Both the position numbers and the translations under genes were made by a program. Shown piece by piece: positions 5,340-5,794 of a stretch of DNA of 5,794 nucleotides (the first letter of the stretch is position 1; every line of letters starts with the position of its first letter). The notes under the pieces were generated by a model that searched no databases, had not been told where the DNA came from, and saw only the letters and a program-made list of their open reading frames with translations. The stretch covers positions 1 to 5,794 of the forward strand of contig JAIYAI010000667.1 in NCBI GenBank assembly GCA_027489135.1. Reading direction: 5' to 3'. The stretch is from Acetobacteraceae bacterium (lineage in GTDB: Bacteria > Pseudomonadota > Alphaproteobacteria > Acetobacterales > Acetobacteraceae).

Positions 5340-5794
5340 CTACTCCGGCCGGATGCCGGCCCGGGCCGCCGTATCGCGGATGCGGTCGCGTTCCTGGGCG
5401 AGCCAGGCCGCGAGGCCGGACGGGGTGCGCACCGCCTCCTCCGAGAGTTGCGCGCCCAGCTCCTGCTGCCGGTCGCGATAGGCCTGATCGGCGAGTGCGG
5501 CCATCGCGGCGCGGTTCAGCGTCGCCACGATCTCGGCCGGCGTGCCTGCGGGCACCATCAGCGCGGCCCAGCTTCCGCCCACCAGGCCCGGGAAGCCGCA
5601 CTCGATCAGGGTCGGGATCTCCGGCATCAGCGGCGAACGACTCGGTCCCGTCGTCGCCAGCACGCGGGTCTGGCCGCCGCGCCAGGTCGGCAGGACGGTG
5701 CTGATCTCCGCCATGACCAGCGGGATGCTGCCGGCGATCACGTCGGGCACGGAGACGCTGCTGCCGCGATAGGGCACATGCGTCAGCCGGATGC
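5340..5794 (-). CDS. Bug/TctC family tripartite tricarboxylate transporter substrate-binding protein (5' truncated)
   Basis: This is the C-terminal part of a periplasmic binding protein of the Bug (TctC-like) family, which captures carboxylates and other small solutes. About 150 residues are visible, roughly half of the usual 320-330; the N-terminus and signal peptide lie off the right edge. Family hallmarks are T-H-V-P-Y-R-G-S at the visible start, then V-P-D-V-I-A-G-S-I-P, R-V-L-A-T-T-G-P-S-R-S-P, M-P-E-I-P-T-L-I-E-C-G-F-P-G, and M-V-P-A-G-T-P-A-E-I-V. No TctA/TctB membrane subunit is in the window, as is common for orphan Bug proteins. The stop codon (5340-5342) is 5 nt from the start of the MarC gene in the same direction. 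The ligand cannot be inferred. Confidence 0.92.
   Translation of the reverse strand, partial: IRLTHVPYRGSSVSVPDVIAGSIPLVMAEISTVLPTWRGGQTRVLATTGPSRSPLMPEIPTLIECGFPGLVGGSWAALMVPAGTPAEIVATLNRAAMAALADQAYRDRQQELGAQLSEEAVRTPSGLAAWLAQERDRIRDTAARAGIRPE
5343..5346 (-). promoter_or_regulatory. Ribosome binding site of the MarC gene, inside the upstream gene
   Basis: On the minus strand this is GGAG, formed by the last sense codon region of the Bug-type gene immediately before its TAG stop. It lies 8 nt before the GTG start at 5334. It supports both the GTG choice and translational coupling. Confidence 0.65.

Noticed and set aside
5335..5601. Extended MarC N-terminus
   Set aside because: The extra 89 residues overlap the Bug gene in another frame and are Arg/Gly-rich, not membrane-like.
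4433..5704. Long plus-strand open frame opposite the MarC and Bug genes
   Set aside because: It is Ser/Arg/Pro-rich shadow sequence with no family signature, and both minus-strand genes are clear.
1..5794. Mobile element, CRISPR array, toxin-antitoxin or phage-defence genes
   Set aside because: No transposase or integrase motifs, terminal repeats, regularly spaced repeats or defence domains were seen on either strand. Nearly all sequence is covered by metabolic and transport genes.

Overview
The window is G+C-rich DNA with tightly packed genes and strong G/C preference at third codon positions. It looks like an alphaproteobacterium. The mix of a sugar ABC transporter, enolase-superfamily enzymes and Bug-type binding proteins suggests a Rhodospirillales/Acetobacteraceae-like (for example Roseomonas-like) soil or water organism. 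The taxonomic placement is inference from composition and gene content; there is no rRNA here to confirm it.

Layout from left to right: (1) 1-1479, plus strand: the 3' part of a MalF-type sugar ABC permease, then a complete MalG-type permease 21 nt later. (2) 1507-2268, minus strand: an SDR oxidoreductase convergent with the permeases; a 12-bp hairpin lies between the two stop codons. (3) 2269-2378: a 110-nt divergent intergenic region holding a 19-bp interrupted palindrome. (4) 2379-4692, plus strand: a mandelate racemase/muconate lactonizing (enolase superfamily) enzyme, a 94-nt spacer with three successive hairpins, and a D-isomer-specific 2-hydroxyacid dehydrogenase. (5) 4717-5794, minus strand: a MarC-family membrane protein translationally coupled to the 3' part of a Bug/TctC-type solute-binding protein gene that runs off the right edge. 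A second 12-bp hairpin separates this pair from the dehydrogenase.

The first five genes read as one locus for uptake and oxidation of a sugar or sugar acid: ABC import, an NAD(P)-dependent SDR, an enolase-superfamily dehydratase or isomerase, and a 2-hydroxy/2-keto acid dehydrogenase. The substrate cannot be named from sequence alone. The MarC/Bug pair looks like the edge of an unrelated neighbouring operon.

No mobile element, CRISPR array, tRNA or rRNA was seen, and nothing amounts to a clearly new system. The most notable points are the unusual active-site signature of the enolase-superfamily enzyme, a degenerate dinucleotide-binding glycine motif in the dehydrogenase, and a tandem hairpin repeat whose two copies differ by a compensatory base-pair change.
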